Assembly (NCBI RefSeq): GCF_900113525.1
Contig: NZ_FOPP01000012.1
Span: forward strand, 1-64,000
Direction: 5' to 3'
Origin: Pedobacter insulae
GTDB taxonomy: Bacteria; Bacteroidota; Bacteroidia; Sphingobacteriales; Sphingobacteriaceae
Length of the DNA stretch: 64,000 nt
Position numbers and translations under genes: made by a program. This document shows, one piece after another, positions 9,084 to 17,663 of the stretch. The stretch's first letter is position 1; each line of letters starts with the position of its first letter. Below the pieces are notes generated by a model that saw only the letters and a list, made by a program, of their open reading frames with translations, did not search any database and was not told the DNA's origin.

Positions 9084-9548
9084 ATGAAAGAAATAAACTT
9101 TGGCGAGAACTTACGGAGAATTCGCAACATGAAAGAAGTGAGCCAAAATTATGTGGCATCAAAAATAGGAATGAACCAATCTACCTACTCGAAGATGGAA
9201 AATAGTCCGCTAATTCCCAATGCAGAAATCGTAAAAGCCTCGGCCGCTGCATTACAAACGACCGTAGATGAACTCCTCTCTGACGACCTTCGCTTGCTTG
9301 ACATAGCAGAAAAGCACAAAGCCAAAGTTGACATTTATTCGATCATCGCAATTTTGTTTGCCATTGGGGCGGGTATTATTTGCGCAAACCCTACGTGGAC
9401 CGTTTTGACAGCCTTTTGCGAGAAAGTGGGCATTACCGGAATCTTTGGAAGGACGATTAGCGTGATTGGAGGGTTTGTGCCTTTGATTCTCTTTGTCAAA
9501 GCGGCTAGGAAAATAACGAAGCGTTATGCGGCGATTATTGGCAGTTAA
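9084..9548 (+). CDS. XRE-family HTH protein with two C-terminal membrane spans
   Basis: The 154-residue product begins at MKEINFGENLRRIRN; an upstream ATG at 9012 adds 24 residues without obvious homology. Residues 5-65 form a Cro/C1-type helix-turn-helix (SQNYVASKIGMNQSTYSKMEN). Two hydrophobic segments follow (about 83-101 and 122-140), separated by ANPTWT and VGITG, so the DNA-binding domain would be tethered to the inner membrane. The target is unknown. It is divergent from the sigma gene and its stop overlaps that of the following convergent gene by four bases. Confidence 0.8.
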   Translation: MKEINFGENLRRIRNMKEVSQNYVASKIGMNQSTYSKMENSPLIPNAEIVKASAAALQTTVDELLSDDLRLLDIAEKHKAKVDIYSIIAILFAIGAGIICANPTWTVLTAFCEKVGITGIFGRTISVIGGFVPLILFVKAARKITKRYAAIIGS

Positions 9549-10336
9549 AAATATTTCTTAATCGTTTCTAAGATCTCTCCTGTGACCTTAGCATTGGTTG
9601 CCAATATTTCTCTGGTTTCTAAGAAATTTTCACCCCCAGCGAAATTCAAAACGGTTCCACCCGCTTGTTGCACAAGGTATGCACCCGCTGCAACGTCATA
9701 GGAGTTTAAGTTATATTCAAAATAGCCGTCAAACCGGCCGCAGGCAACATAGGCCAAATCCACCGCCGCAGAACCTATTCTTCTCAGACCGTGACACTTC
9801 TGCATCATATCCGTAAATAGTTGTATGTACTGTGGCTGCTTGTCGAATTGATAATAAGGAAAGCCTGTCGCTAAAAGACTTTGCGCAAGATTTTCGTTAG
9901 TCGAAACCCGGATTTCTTTATTATTAAGATAGGCTGCCCCTCCTTGATAAGTCGAAAACATCTCCCCTCTATTTATCTCATAAACCACCCCAATCACGGG
10001 CCTGTCGCCCTCATATAAAGCAATACTGATGGAATAAGTGGGAATACCGTGGATAAAATTAGTGGTACCATCGAGTGGGTCGATAATCCAAGTAAAAGGT
10101 TTACCAATCACATTAATCGTTTCTTCCTCGGTAATAAATCCTGCGTCGGGTAGTATCTTCTTTAAATTCCTAACAAGCTGCTTTTCTGCCTGCTTATCTA
10201 CATAAGAAACCAAGTCATTTAAGCCCTTATATTCAATAGAACTGGTATCAAAAGCCATTGCTTCTTTACGAATGAAGTTACCCGTTAAGCGCGCAATAGC
10301 AATTACTTTTGAGCATAATAATTCATAATTTATCAT
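9545..10336 (-). CDS. suhB: Inositol monophosphatase family protein
   Basis: The 263-residue length is standard. It carries the metal-binding signatures of the family: EEE at about 71-73 (ITEEET), WIIDPLDGTTNFIHG at about 83-97 and YDVAAGAYLVQQAGG at about 213-227. The family removes phosphate from inositol-1-phosphate and related sugar phosphates using Mg2+; in bacteria SuhB also has an rRNA-maturation role that cannot be assumed here. It is probably cotranscribed with lgt, which ends 5 nt upstream. The symbol is by family resemblance only. Confidence 0.88.
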   Translation of the reverse strand: MINYELLCSKVIAIARLTGNFIRKEAMAFDTSSIEYKGLNDLVSYVDKQAEKQLVRNLKKILPDAGFITEEETINVIGKPFTWIIDPLDGTTNFIHGIPTYSISIALYEGDRPVIGVVYEINRGEMFSTYQGGAAYLNNKEIRVSTNENLAQSLLATGFPYYQFDKQPQYIQLFTDMMQKCHGLRRIGSAAVDLAYVACGRFDGYFEYNLNSYDVAAGAYLVQQAGGTVLNFAGGENFLETREILATNAKVTGEILETIKKYF

Positions 10337-10341
10337 ACCTA

Positions 10342-11496
10342 TTAATAATTAGTGAGCTTCTCTTTGTTCTTAATTGAAAAAATAACAAGTATTAGCCCGC
10401 AGATAAACAATAAACTAGAAATTAATTCAGCTTGGGTAAAAGAAATGCCTGCAACAGTATATTTTGAGTTAACCCGAATTAATTCCACAAAGAAACGTTC
10501 TAATCCATTAAACATTAAATAAATACCAAACATCATTCCAGGCAACTTAATACGGTGGCGAATCTTCCAAAGGACTAAAAATATCAGGAAAGCGGCAATA
10601 ACTTCATATATCGGCGTAGGATACACTGGTTGCGGTAATACATTGCAAAATTTACCAACACAGTTCGCAATAGGCACGCCCTCATTCGCTACGTTGTTTG
10701 GATATGTATATGCCCAAAGCCAGTCTGGCAACCAGCTGAACGGCTTAGGGTTTAAGTTTACAATACCCCAATCTCCATCACCCGATAAATGACAACCGAT
10801 TCTGCCTACACTGTAAGCCAGCATCATCCCTGGCCCGCCAATATCTAGCATATTCAAGGGCTTTATGCCATTTTTACGGGCGATATAGAGTACCGCAGCA
10901 CCACCGCAAATTAAGCCTCCATAAAATGTTAAACCACTGAAAGATAGTAAACCACCAATTGGATCCTGTATAAAGGTGTCCCAATGTTCTAAGTTATCGA
11001 ATATCTTAGCGCCTAAAAAACCCCAAACCGCTGCCCAAACAATGAGGGTGCTCATTAACTCGTGCGGACGAACGGTTACCGCTATTGTTTTTGGTTTAGG
11101 TAATTTTGTTTTCTCTTTTTCTTTATATTCCCAATAGGCGAACAGAGCCGCTAAAGCTAATCCGCCTAATAAATTGCCTTTCCCAGAGAGTAAAACCGTT
11201 TGAGAATCGCTTACAAAAAGTTTATAATTTAGGAGGGCGTATATTAATTTATAACCTACCAAAAAGCCGAAAAATGCATTTGTTGCTAAACTTAGCATAC
11301 TTGCAGGTTCTCCGATAACTACCTTCCTCGTAGTCGGTTTGATAATTCCCAAGGCTTCTTTTCTTTTTGCTTCCTGAGAAAAGGCCCAGTATCCCGCCAC
11401 AAAAGCGAGCGCAACGAAAACACCGAAAGTATTAAAGGGTAAAGGCAGATCGATACCGAAGAGATAGTTTAGAAAGTGCGAAACGGTTGGGAACAT
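10342..11496 (-). CDS. lgt: Prolipoprotein diacylglyceryl transferase
   Basis: This inner-membrane enzyme transfers diacylglycerol from phosphatidylglycerol to the lipobox Cys of prolipoproteins, the first step for the many SusD-type lipoproteins of this genome. The protein has 384 residues and about seven hydrophobic spans, with the Lgt signature region GRIGCHLSGDGDWG (about 227-240) and the C-terminal FGIYLMFNGLERFFVELIR motif. It is longer than typical 260-300 residue proteobacterial Lgt because of an internal soluble stretch (about 118-150, EYKEKEKTKLPKPKT), as seen in Bacteroidota homologues. Lies between mtaB and the inositol-monophosphatase gene. Confidence 0.9.
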   Translation of the reverse strand: MFPTVSHFLNYLFGIDLPLPFNTFGVFVALAFVAGYWAFSQEAKRKEALGIIKPTTRKVVIGEPASMLSLATNAFFGFLVGYKLIYALLNYKLFVSDSQTVLLSGKGNLLGGLALAALFAYWEYKEKEKTKLPKPKTIAVTVRPHELMSTLIVWAAVWGFLGAKIFDNLEHWDTFIQDPIGGLLSFSGLTFYGGLICGGAAVLYIARKNGIKPLNMLDIGGPGMMLAYSVGRIGCHLSGDGDWGIVNLNPKPFSWLPDWLWAYTYPNNVANEGVPIANCVGKFCNVLPQPVYPTPIYEVIAAFLIFLVLWKIRHRIKLPGMMFGIYLMFNGLERFFVELIRVNSKYTVAGISFTQAELISSLLFICGLILVIFSIKNKEKLTNY

Positions 11497-11537
11497 AGTA
11501 TAATTTTATAAGCGAAGATAGGAAAGAGTTTTCAGTT

Positions 11538-12857
11538 TTAGTGAACGTATACCGCATCTAATTCCATTACCTCTACCTCTCCATCGGGCAAAAGTGCTGT
11601 TAATTTAACATTCTTAAGCTCATTTACCATAACAGGATCGTATTTTGCTTTAACTTTTACATAGTTCTTGGTAAAACCATGCATAAAACCATTTTTTTGA
11701 TCATCTTCAAAAAGTACCTGTGCCTCACTTCCGATCTGAGACTCGTAAAACGCCCTTCTTTTTTTATCAGAAAGAATATGCAGCATCTTATTGCGATCAA
11801 ATCTGGTACTACCGGTTACCTTGCCCGTCATGGTTGCCGCTTCGGTTTGTTCTCTTTCCGAATAAGTGAAAACATGCAGATAGGAGATATCCAACTCATT
11901 TAAAAATTTATAGGTATCTAAAAAGTCATCATGCGTCTCTCCCGGGAAACCGACTATGACATCAACCCCGATACAACAGTTTGGCATCACAGCCTTTATT
12001 TTTGCAACGCGTTCGGTGTATAGATTTCGCTGATAACGTCTTTTCATTAAACCCAAAATCTTGTCTGAACCCGATTGGAGTGGAATATGAAAGTGCGGGA
12101 CAAATCTTTTGGAGCTAGCTACAAACTCAATAATTTCGTTACTTAATAAGTTCGGTTCGATAGAGGAAATACGGATCCGTTCAATTCCTTCAACTTCATC
12201 TAAAGCCTTTACAAGATCAAAAAACTTATCTTGCCGCTTGCCATCGCGTATACCGAAATCGCCCAAATTTACACCGGTAAGCACAATCTCTTTTACGCCA
12301 CTGGCCGCGATTTGCGTTGCACGGTTCACCACATTCTCAATGGTATCACTTCTACTGCCACCTCTGGCCAAGGGAATGGTACAATAGGTACAAGGATAAT
12401 CACAACCATCCTGTACCTTTAAAAAAGTACGTGTTCTATCGCCGATGGAATAAGCGGCAATAAAATTATGGTTAACCTTTTCGATATGTTGTTGATGAAC
12501 GACTGCTTTTGGATTCTTGGTTAGATCAGAGATAAATTCTACAATTCTGAATTTTTCAGCCGCACCTAAAACCATGTCAACGCCTTCTATTTCGGCTATC
12601 TCAGTGGGTTTTAATTGGGCATAACACCCAACAATAGTTACATAGGCATTGGGTGAGTATTTTAATGCTTCTTTAACGACCTTCCGACATTTTTTATCAG
12701 CATGCTCGGTCACCGAACAGGTATTGATCACATACACATCAGCAGCGTCGGTAAATTCTACAACGGCATAACCGGCATCTGTAAAAAGACGACCAATAGT
12801 GGAAGTTTCAGAAAAATTCAGCTTACAGCCAAGCGTATAAAATGCAACTTTCTTCAT
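11538..12857 (-). CDS. mtaB: tRNA (N6-threonylcarbamoyladenosine-37 C2)-methylthiotransferase
   Basis: The 439-residue radical-SAM methylthiotransferase converts t6A37 to ms2t6A37 in ANN-decoding tRNAs. The N-terminal UPF0004 domain has the cluster Cys residues (FYTLGCKLN, VINTCSVTE, IVGCYAQ). The radical SAM cluster motif is CDYPCTYC (about 151-158), preceded by KVQDG and followed by IPLARGGSRS. A C-terminal TRAM-like region is short (about 375-439). The N-terminal GCKLNFSE fits MtaB rather than MiaB or RimO. Housekeeping gene, 30 nt downstream of ubiX. Confidence 0.93.
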   Translation of the reverse strand: MKKVAFYTLGCKLNFSETSTIGRLFTDAGYAVVEFTDAADVYVINTCSVTEHADKKCRKVVKEALKYSPNAYVTIVGCYAQLKPTEIAEIEGVDMVLGAAEKFRIVEFISDLTKNPKAVVHQQHIEKVNHNFIAAYSIGDRTRTFLKVQDGCDYPCTYCTIPLARGGSRSDTIENVVNRATQIAASGVKEIVLTGVNLGDFGIRDGKRQDKFFDLVKALDEVEGIERIRISSIEPNLLSNEIIEFVASSKRFVPHFHIPLQSGSDKILGLMKRRYQRNLYTERVAKIKAVMPNCCIGVDVIVGFPGETHDDFLDTYKFLNELDISYLHVFTYSEREQTEAATMTGKVTGSTRFDRNKMLHILSDKKRRAFYESQIGSEAQVLFEDDQKNGFMHGFTKNYVKVKAKYDPVMVNELKNVKLTALLPDGEVEVMELDAVYVH

Positions 12858-12887
12858 GAAGTCGCAAAGATAAGAAAATTGAACTAA

Positions 12888-13457
12888 CTAATCTTCATTC
12901 CACCGGTAACTTTCATCTTCTAACCCTGCCAGATCAATTATTCGACTTACCACCGTCTGCGCTACCGCTTCAATGGTTTTTGGAATGCTGTAAAAAGATG
13001 GGCTCGCCGGACAAATGATTCCCCCAGCTTCGGTAACGGTTTTCATATTATTGATATGGATGAGGTTAAATGGCGTATCTCTTACCACGGCAATTAATTT
13101 TCTTCGTTCTTTCAAAATTACATCGGCTGCGCGGGAAATAAGATCGTTTGAAATACCATTTGCAATCCGTCCGAGTGTTCCCATAGAGCAGGGAACGATG
13201 ATCATAGTATCAAATTTAGCAGAGCCAGAAGCAAAAGGGGCATTGAAGTCCATTTTAGCATAAAAAGTAAAAGGATAACGATCATAATCGTCATTACCAA
13301 GCTCGCACCGCCACACTTCCTTGGCATTGTCGGACATTACCACACCAACTTTATCAATTTGCGCGGAGAGTTTTAACAGGTTATCTAACACAAGCTTGGC
13401 ATAAATAGCCCCACTTGCGCCAGTAATAGCGACGATAATTTTTTTCTTTTTCTGCAT
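12888..13457 (-). CDS. ubiX: Flavin prenyltransferase (UbiX family)
   Basis: The 189-residue product starts at MQKKKKIIVAIT. A longer frame to 13592 exists only because palindromic repeats upstream keep it open, and I reject it. Recognisable motifs are AITGASGAIYAK (FMN binding, about 10-21), IIVPCSMGTLGRIANGISND (about 93-112) and RAADVILKERRKLIAVVRDTP (about 114-134). The enzyme makes prenyl-FMN, the cofactor of UbiD decarboxylases. No ubiD is visible in the window. Confidence 0.92.
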   Translation of the reverse strand: MQKKKKIIVAITGASGAIYAKLVLDNLLKLSAQIDKVGVVMSDNAKEVWRCELGNDDYDRYPFTFYAKMDFNAPFASGSAKFDTMIIVPCSMGTLGRIANGISNDLISRAADVILKERRKLIAVVRDTPFNLIHINNMKTVTEAGGIICPASPSFYSIPKTIEAVAQTVVSRIIDLAGLEDESYRWNED

Positions 13458-13478
13458 GATGTTTACAAATATACGCAT

Positions 13479-13568
13479 CGACTTACGAAGTCGGGTATAA
13501 AACGCCGACTTCGTAAGTCGACTTGCGGGTTTCGAGCACAAAGTTGCGGGAATCGACTTACGAAGTCG
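13479..13568. repeat. Three copies of a 15-bp palindrome, CGACTTACGAAGTCG
   Basis: Copies lie at 13479-13493, 13506-13520 (inverted orientation, CGACTTCGTAAGTCG) and 13554-13568. Each is itself a 6-bp stem with a 3-bp spacer, and the first two form a longer inverted pair. The cluster lies upstream of the ubiX start on the minus strand and artificially extends its frame. I read it as a small extragenic palindromic repeat family. Confidence 0.75.
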
Positions 13569-13590
13569 AAAGAAATCGGAAGATGCTGTC

Positions 13591-13623
13591 AAAAAAAAGG
13601 GCCAGAAACAATGTTTCTGACCC
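13591..13623 (-). terminator. Rho-independent terminator at the end of the uronate operon or of a small RNA
   Basis: On the minus strand the arms GGGTCAGAAAC (13623-13613) and GTTTCTGGCCC (13609-13599) form an 11-bp stem with one mismatch and a 3-nt loop, followed by eight T residues (13598-13591). It is the strongest terminator in the window and lies 133 nt after the stop of the GapN-like gene. Confidence 0.85.
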
Positions 13624-13660
13624 TACATCTACCTATGAAAAACATACCCCCGAAAGGGTA
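13591..13660 (-). ncRNA. Candidate small RNA of about 70 nt
   Basis: Between the GapN-like gene and ubiX the minus strand has a consensus -7 box TATATTTG (13672-13665). A hairpin follows at 13660-13645, UACCC/GGGUA closed by a UUCG loop, then 21 nt of single strand and the strong terminator at 13623-13591. That is the layout of a stand-alone small transcript starting near 13660. I see no good -33 element, so it could instead be a processed 3' UTR of the uronate operon. I do not recognise the family. Confidence 0.45.
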
Positions 13661-13755
13661 AGCTCAAATATACCCTTTTTTATAAAAAAAAGAAAGTTTA
13701 AACATACTTTTTTTTAATCGTTGATATAATATTGTTTCATTTGGCTTAATGCGTA

Positions 13756-15381
13756 TTAAAATAGGTACTTAGTACTTAAAAAATTTGAACTATGGCTATC
13801 AATTATTTCATTCAAAAGATGCTTATTGCTATCATTTAGCTTAGTGGCAACTAAAGAGCGTATGGAAAAGGAGCGCAATGCATCTACTACAGACAATGTT
13901 CCTTCAGCGCTATCTTTCCTTCCGGTAAATGGGAACACATCCGGGCCGCGCTGGCACTGACAATTGATATTTACACGACTAACCTGATTAACCAAGGGAT
14001 CTATTAAGGATGCGATCTCGTCTTCGTCATTGCTAAAGATGCTTACTTGTTGTCCGTGAGTGGATTCGATTAAATAGGTTATCGTTTCCTCCAAATCATC
14101 AAAAGGCACCACAGGCACTACCGGACCGAATTGCTCTTCTGTATAAAGCTTCATTTGTGCATTAACCGGATAGACAATTGCCGGAAAAACAAATGATTCG
14201 TTTGTAGCACCACCGTTTTCATTCACAATTTTTGCTCCCTTGGCAATAGCATCCTCCAAACATTCTTTTAAATAAGCAGGCTTATGGGGTTCAGGTAAGG
14301 GTGTTAAAGCAACTCCATTTACCCAAGGCATTCCAAATTTTAGCTTGCTAACAGCTTCAGACAACTGCGCCAAAAACTCATCGGCCAAACTACGGTGAAC
14401 AAAAATAATTTTTAGCGCGGTACAACGCTGACCATTAAAGGATAACGAGCCTAACACTGTTTCCTGTACAGCTAATTTTAAATCGGCTTTAGCGGTAATA
14501 ATAGCGGCATTTTTGGCGTCTAAACCCAAAATAGCACGTAAGCGATTTACCTTAGGGTGCATTTTCTTTAACTCATTAGCCACTTTGCTTGACCCAATTA
14601 AAGTTAGCACGTTAATTTTTCCAGACTCCATTAACCCAGGGATAATTTTATTCCCCCTCCCATAAATGGTATTGACCACGCCTTTTGGAAAGCAGTTCTT
14701 AAAAGCTGCTAATAATGGATAAAACAACAAGGTACCATGCTTAGGTGGTTTAAACAAAATGGTATTGCCCATAATCAATGCAGGAATTAAAGTAGTAAAA
14801 GTCTCATTTAACGGATAATTAAACGGTCCCATACACAAGACCACACCCAACGGAGAGCGACGAATCTGCGCGATAATTCCCTGTTCGATGGTGAAACCAG
14901 CGGATTGACGATCCAGATCTTTTAAGGCGTCTATGGTTGCTTGGATATATTCTATGGTACGATCAAATTCTTTGGTCGAGTCGGCAAAGGTTTTACCAAT
15001 TTCCCACATGATCAGTTTGACAACTTCTTGCTTTTTCTCGATAATTTCATGGGTAAACTTTTCTACTCGCTCAATGCGTTGCGCAACGCTCATTGTGGGC
15101 CATTCTCCTCTTCCATTATCGTAGGCATTAACTGCTGCATCAAGTGCTGCATTTGCCTCTTCTTTATCACACAGTGGGTAGGTGCCGATCACCTTGCGCT
15201 GTAAACCATTAGCTGTTTTTATACAAATTGGAGAGAGTACCGTATGCACGTCACCATTCCAAGGGAGCATTTCACCGTTTGATAAATAGGCTCTTTGGTT
15301 TACTTCTTCTACTAATTTAAAGTCAGTAGGAATCTGCTCTTCCGTTAAAAAGAGTTCATTTAATTCGTCTTGAAAACTCAT
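13756..15381 (-). CDS. NADP-type aldehyde dehydrogenase, GapN-like
   Basis: The 541-residue product is an aldehyde dehydrogenase with the proton-path Asn motif GPFNYPLNET (about 182-191), the catalytic Cys in SFNGQRCTALK (about 314-324) and the general base region LGLDAKNAAI (about 286-295). GQRCTA-K is the pattern of non-phosphorylating glyceraldehyde-3-phosphate dehydrogenase (GapN), which oxidises G3P directly to 3-phosphoglycerate with NADPH formation. It is last in the uronate operon, whose aldolase yields G3P, which supports this reading. It is about 65 residues longer than typical GapN, mainly at the N-terminus. Another semialdehyde dehydrogenase role cannot be excluded. Confidence 0.75.
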   Translation of the reverse strand: MSFQDELNELFLTEEQIPTDFKLVEEVNQRAYLSNGEMLPWNGDVHTVLSPICIKTANGLQRKVIGTYPLCDKEEANAALDAAVNAYDNGRGEWPTMSVAQRIERVEKFTHEIIEKKQEVVKLIMWEIGKTFADSTKEFDRTIEYIQATIDALKDLDRQSAGFTIEQGIIAQIRRSPLGVVLCMGPFNYPLNETFTTLIPALIMGNTILFKPPKHGTLLFYPLLAAFKNCFPKGVVNTIYGRGNKIIPGLMESGKINVLTLIGSSKVANELKKMHPKVNRLRAILGLDAKNAAIITAKADLKLAVQETVLGSLSFNGQRCTALKIIFVHRSLADEFLAQLSEAVSKLKFGMPWVNGVALTPLPEPHKPAYLKECLEDAIAKGAKIVNENGGATNESFVFPAIVYPVNAQMKLYTEEQFGPVVPVVPFDDLEETITYLIESTHGQQVSIFSNDEDEIASLIDPLVNQVSRVNINCQCQRGPDVFPFTGRKDSAEGTLSVVDALRSFSIRSLVATKLNDSNKHLLNEIIDSHSSNFLSTKYLF

Positions 15382-15384
15382 AGT

Positions 15385-16959
15385 TTATAAATCTGTAATC
15401 TTTTTATATTTTGGAACTAGTGACTTCATTACTCCCCAAGCAATTAAATACGCCACTGCGCAAAAGGCGAACATAATGGTATACGCAACGGTCATGTTCG
15501 ACTGTACCAATGGTTTTTGAATTTCTAAGAGTTGTGAGAAAAGTGTCGCATCTACTGCCTTCAGTTTATCGGCCACCTCAACAGGCACCTTGCTTAAGGC
15601 CATGATATCTAAATTCACTTTGTCGCCATATTTACTGGCCAAATCCATCGAGGTAATTTGGTTCACAAAAGCGCTGTTGCCCATTTCATTGAACTTTGCA
15701 AAAGATTCTGAAATTCCCTTATTTGCATAGCTATCAAATATCCAACCGCCTACCTTAGTAACCAGTACTCCACCAATTCCACCTGCCATACCACCTATTC
15801 CTACTACAGAACCAATTGCTCTTTTCGGGAACATATCAGAAACGGTTGTAAAAATATTGGCCGACCATGCCTGGTGAGCGGAGGTACCGATACCAATTAA
15901 AATAACAGGTACCCAAAAAGAATAGTGACCAAAAGGCTGGGCTAATAAAACTACCAATGGGAACAATGCAATGGCAAACATAGCCCTCATCCTACCCTCA
16001 TATACGGTATAGCCCTTGTTGATAAAGTACTTAGGGAACCAGCCACCGCCAATACTTCCAATCATGGTCATACTATAAAGTAACGCCAATGGAAGCACAA
16101 TATCCGACCCGGTCATATTATACTGGTCTTTTAGATAACCTGGTAACCAAAAGAGGAAAAACCACCATACCCCGTCCGTCATGAACTTACCAAAAGTGAA
16201 AGCCCAAGTTTGTCGATAGGTTAATAATTTAAACCATGATACTTTATCTACATTGGCTTTATCAGCAACTTCGTCCTCATCGCTGTTGATGTATGCAAGC
16301 TCACCTGCCGATAATCGTTTTTGTTTCTCTGGCGAATCGTAAAAATACAACCAAAAGAACAACCATAAAAATCCAATTGCTCCAACTAATTCAAACGCTC
16401 TTTCCCAGCCCCAATGTTCAGCAATCCATGGCACGCAGAGTGGTGCTAAAACTGCTCCAACGTTTGCTCCAGAATTGAAAATACCCGTGGCTAATGAGCG
16501 TTCCTTCTTGGGATGGTATTCTGCAGTTGCCTTAATAGCCGCAGGAAAATTCCCTGCCTCTCCAATGGCCAACACTGCCCTTGAAAACATAAAGCCCAAG
16601 ATAGAAACAGGTAAGGCTGCAAGTCCGAAAGTGGTTAAAACAGCTGCAATACCGGTACCAATTGAAATGGAATAGGCATGAATAATTGCACCGATAGACC
16701 ATATTACAATGGCAATTCCATATCCCCATTTTGTTCCCAGCTTATCTACAAAGCGGCCAGCAAACAGCATCGCAATCGCGTAGGTGAATTGAAAAACGGC
16801 TGCAATATCAGCGTAATCGCTATTCGACCATCCGAATTGTTCTTCTAATAAAGGTTTCAATAGACTTAAAACTTGTCTATCTAAATAGTTTACGGTTGTG
16901 GCAAAAAACAGGAGGGCGCAAATGGTCCATCTATAATTTCCAATTTTGGCTTGGTTCAT
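15385..16959 (-). CDS. Hexuronate importer, MFS (ExuT-like)
   Basis: The 524-residue, 12-span MFS permease belongs to the anion:cation symporter group, with YLDRQVLSLLKP in the first loop, RFVDKLGTKWGYG after TM2 (motif A region) and RAVLAIGEAGNFPAAIKATAEY in TM4, typical of ExuT/GudP. It should import galacturonate and related uronates across the inner membrane. Between the last two spans sits an extra segment of about 85 residues (after VTKVGGWIFDS) absent from classical 430-residue ExuT. It lies between eda and the GapN-like gene in the uronate operon. Confidence 0.88.
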   Translation of the reverse strand: MNQAKIGNYRWTICALLFFATTVNYLDRQVLSLLKPLLEEQFGWSNSDYADIAAVFQFTYAIAMLFAGRFVDKLGTKWGYGIAIVIWSIGAIIHAYSISIGTGIAAVLTTFGLAALPVSILGFMFSRAVLAIGEAGNFPAAIKATAEYHPKKERSLATGIFNSGANVGAVLAPLCVPWIAEHWGWERAFELVGAIGFLWLFFWLYFYDSPEKQKRLSAGELAYINSDEDEVADKANVDKVSWFKLLTYRQTWAFTFGKFMTDGVWWFFLFWLPGYLKDQYNMTGSDIVLPLALLYSMTMIGSIGGGWFPKYFINKGYTVYEGRMRAMFAIALFPLVVLLAQPFGHYSFWVPVILIGIGTSAHQAWSANIFTTVSDMFPKRAIGSVVGIGGMAGGIGGVLVTKVGGWIFDSYANKGISESFAKFNEMGNSAFVNQITSMDLASKYGDKVNLDIMALSKVPVEVADKLKAVDATLFSQLLEIQKPLVQSNMTVAYTIMFAFCAVAYLIAWGVMKSLVPKYKKITDL

Positions 16960-16988
16960 ATTTTTAGTTTTTGGTTATTTGGTTGTTG

Positions 16989-17663
16989 TTAACTGGTTAA
17001 AGGTTTAACTTTTTTAATAATTGTCAATGCTTCCGTGGTTCGTGCAAGCAATTCGGGGTAATCTTTATTGGCTAATATTTCTTTGCTCACTAATTTACTT
17101 CCTAGTCCGACTGCACAAACACCTGCTTTAAACCAGGTTTCTATGTTAGCCGCCTCAATTTCCACTCCTCCTGTAGGCACAAATAGCTGACCTTGGAAAA
17201 GCTCTTTTATGGACGATAAGTAAGCTGGTCCCAACATATTAGCGGGGAACAGCTTGATAATCCCGGCTCCATATTGATGGGCTAAATTAATTTCCGTCGG
17301 TGTCATACACCCTGGGATCCATAACAATCCCGCTTCGTGGGTTAATTTCCCCACTTCCAGGTCTACTACCGGGCAAACAATAAAATCTGCACCCGCTGCC
17401 AAAAAATCGTTAAGTTCTTCGGTATTTTTAATGGTTCCAATTCCCAAAAACAAATCTTGCATCTCTGTTTTTAATGCTTCTTTTAGGAATTTAAAATTAG
17501 CTAATGCTGCTTTACCCCTATTAGTATATTCGAAAACGCGAACACCGCCTTTGTATAAGGTGCGAACAATCTCTAAACTTAATTCGGGATCTTCATGATA
17601 AAACAAAGGCAATAAACCTTGTTCCTGAATGGCTGTGATGGCTGTCTCTTTATTTTTAATCAT
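16989..17663 (-). CDS. eda: KDPG/KHG aldolase
   Basis: The 224-residue bifunctional 2-keto-3-deoxy-6-phosphogluconate / 4-hydroxy-2-oxoglutarate aldolase splits KDPG into pyruvate and glyceraldehyde-3-phosphate. Visible features are the GGVRVFEYTNRG substrate motif (about 38-49), the Schiff-base Lys in IIKLFPAN (about 136-143) and the phosphate-binding VPTGGVE (about 163-169). Its start overlaps the end of kdgK by 8 nt, so the two are translationally coupled. Length is normal. Confidence 0.93.
   Translation of the reverse strand: MIKNKETAITAIQEQGLLPLFYHEDPELSLEIVRTLYKGGVRVFEYTNRGKAALANFKFLKEALKTEMQDLFLGIGTIKNTEELNDFLAAGADFIVCPVVDLEVGKLTHEAGLLWIPGCMTPTEINLAHQYGAGIIKLFPANMLGPAYLSSIKELFQGQLFVPTGGVEIEAANIETWFKAGVCAVGLGSKLVSKEILANKDYPELLARTTEALTIIKKVKPLTS

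Noticed and set aside
13479..13568. Possible CRISPR array
   Set aside because: Repeats are only 15 bp, change orientation, and the spacings are unequal (about 12 and 33 bp); no cas genes are near.
12888..13592. Longer ubiX reading with 45 extra N-terminal residues
   Set aside because: The extension is encoded by the palindromic repeats; the family start motif follows directly after MQKKKK.
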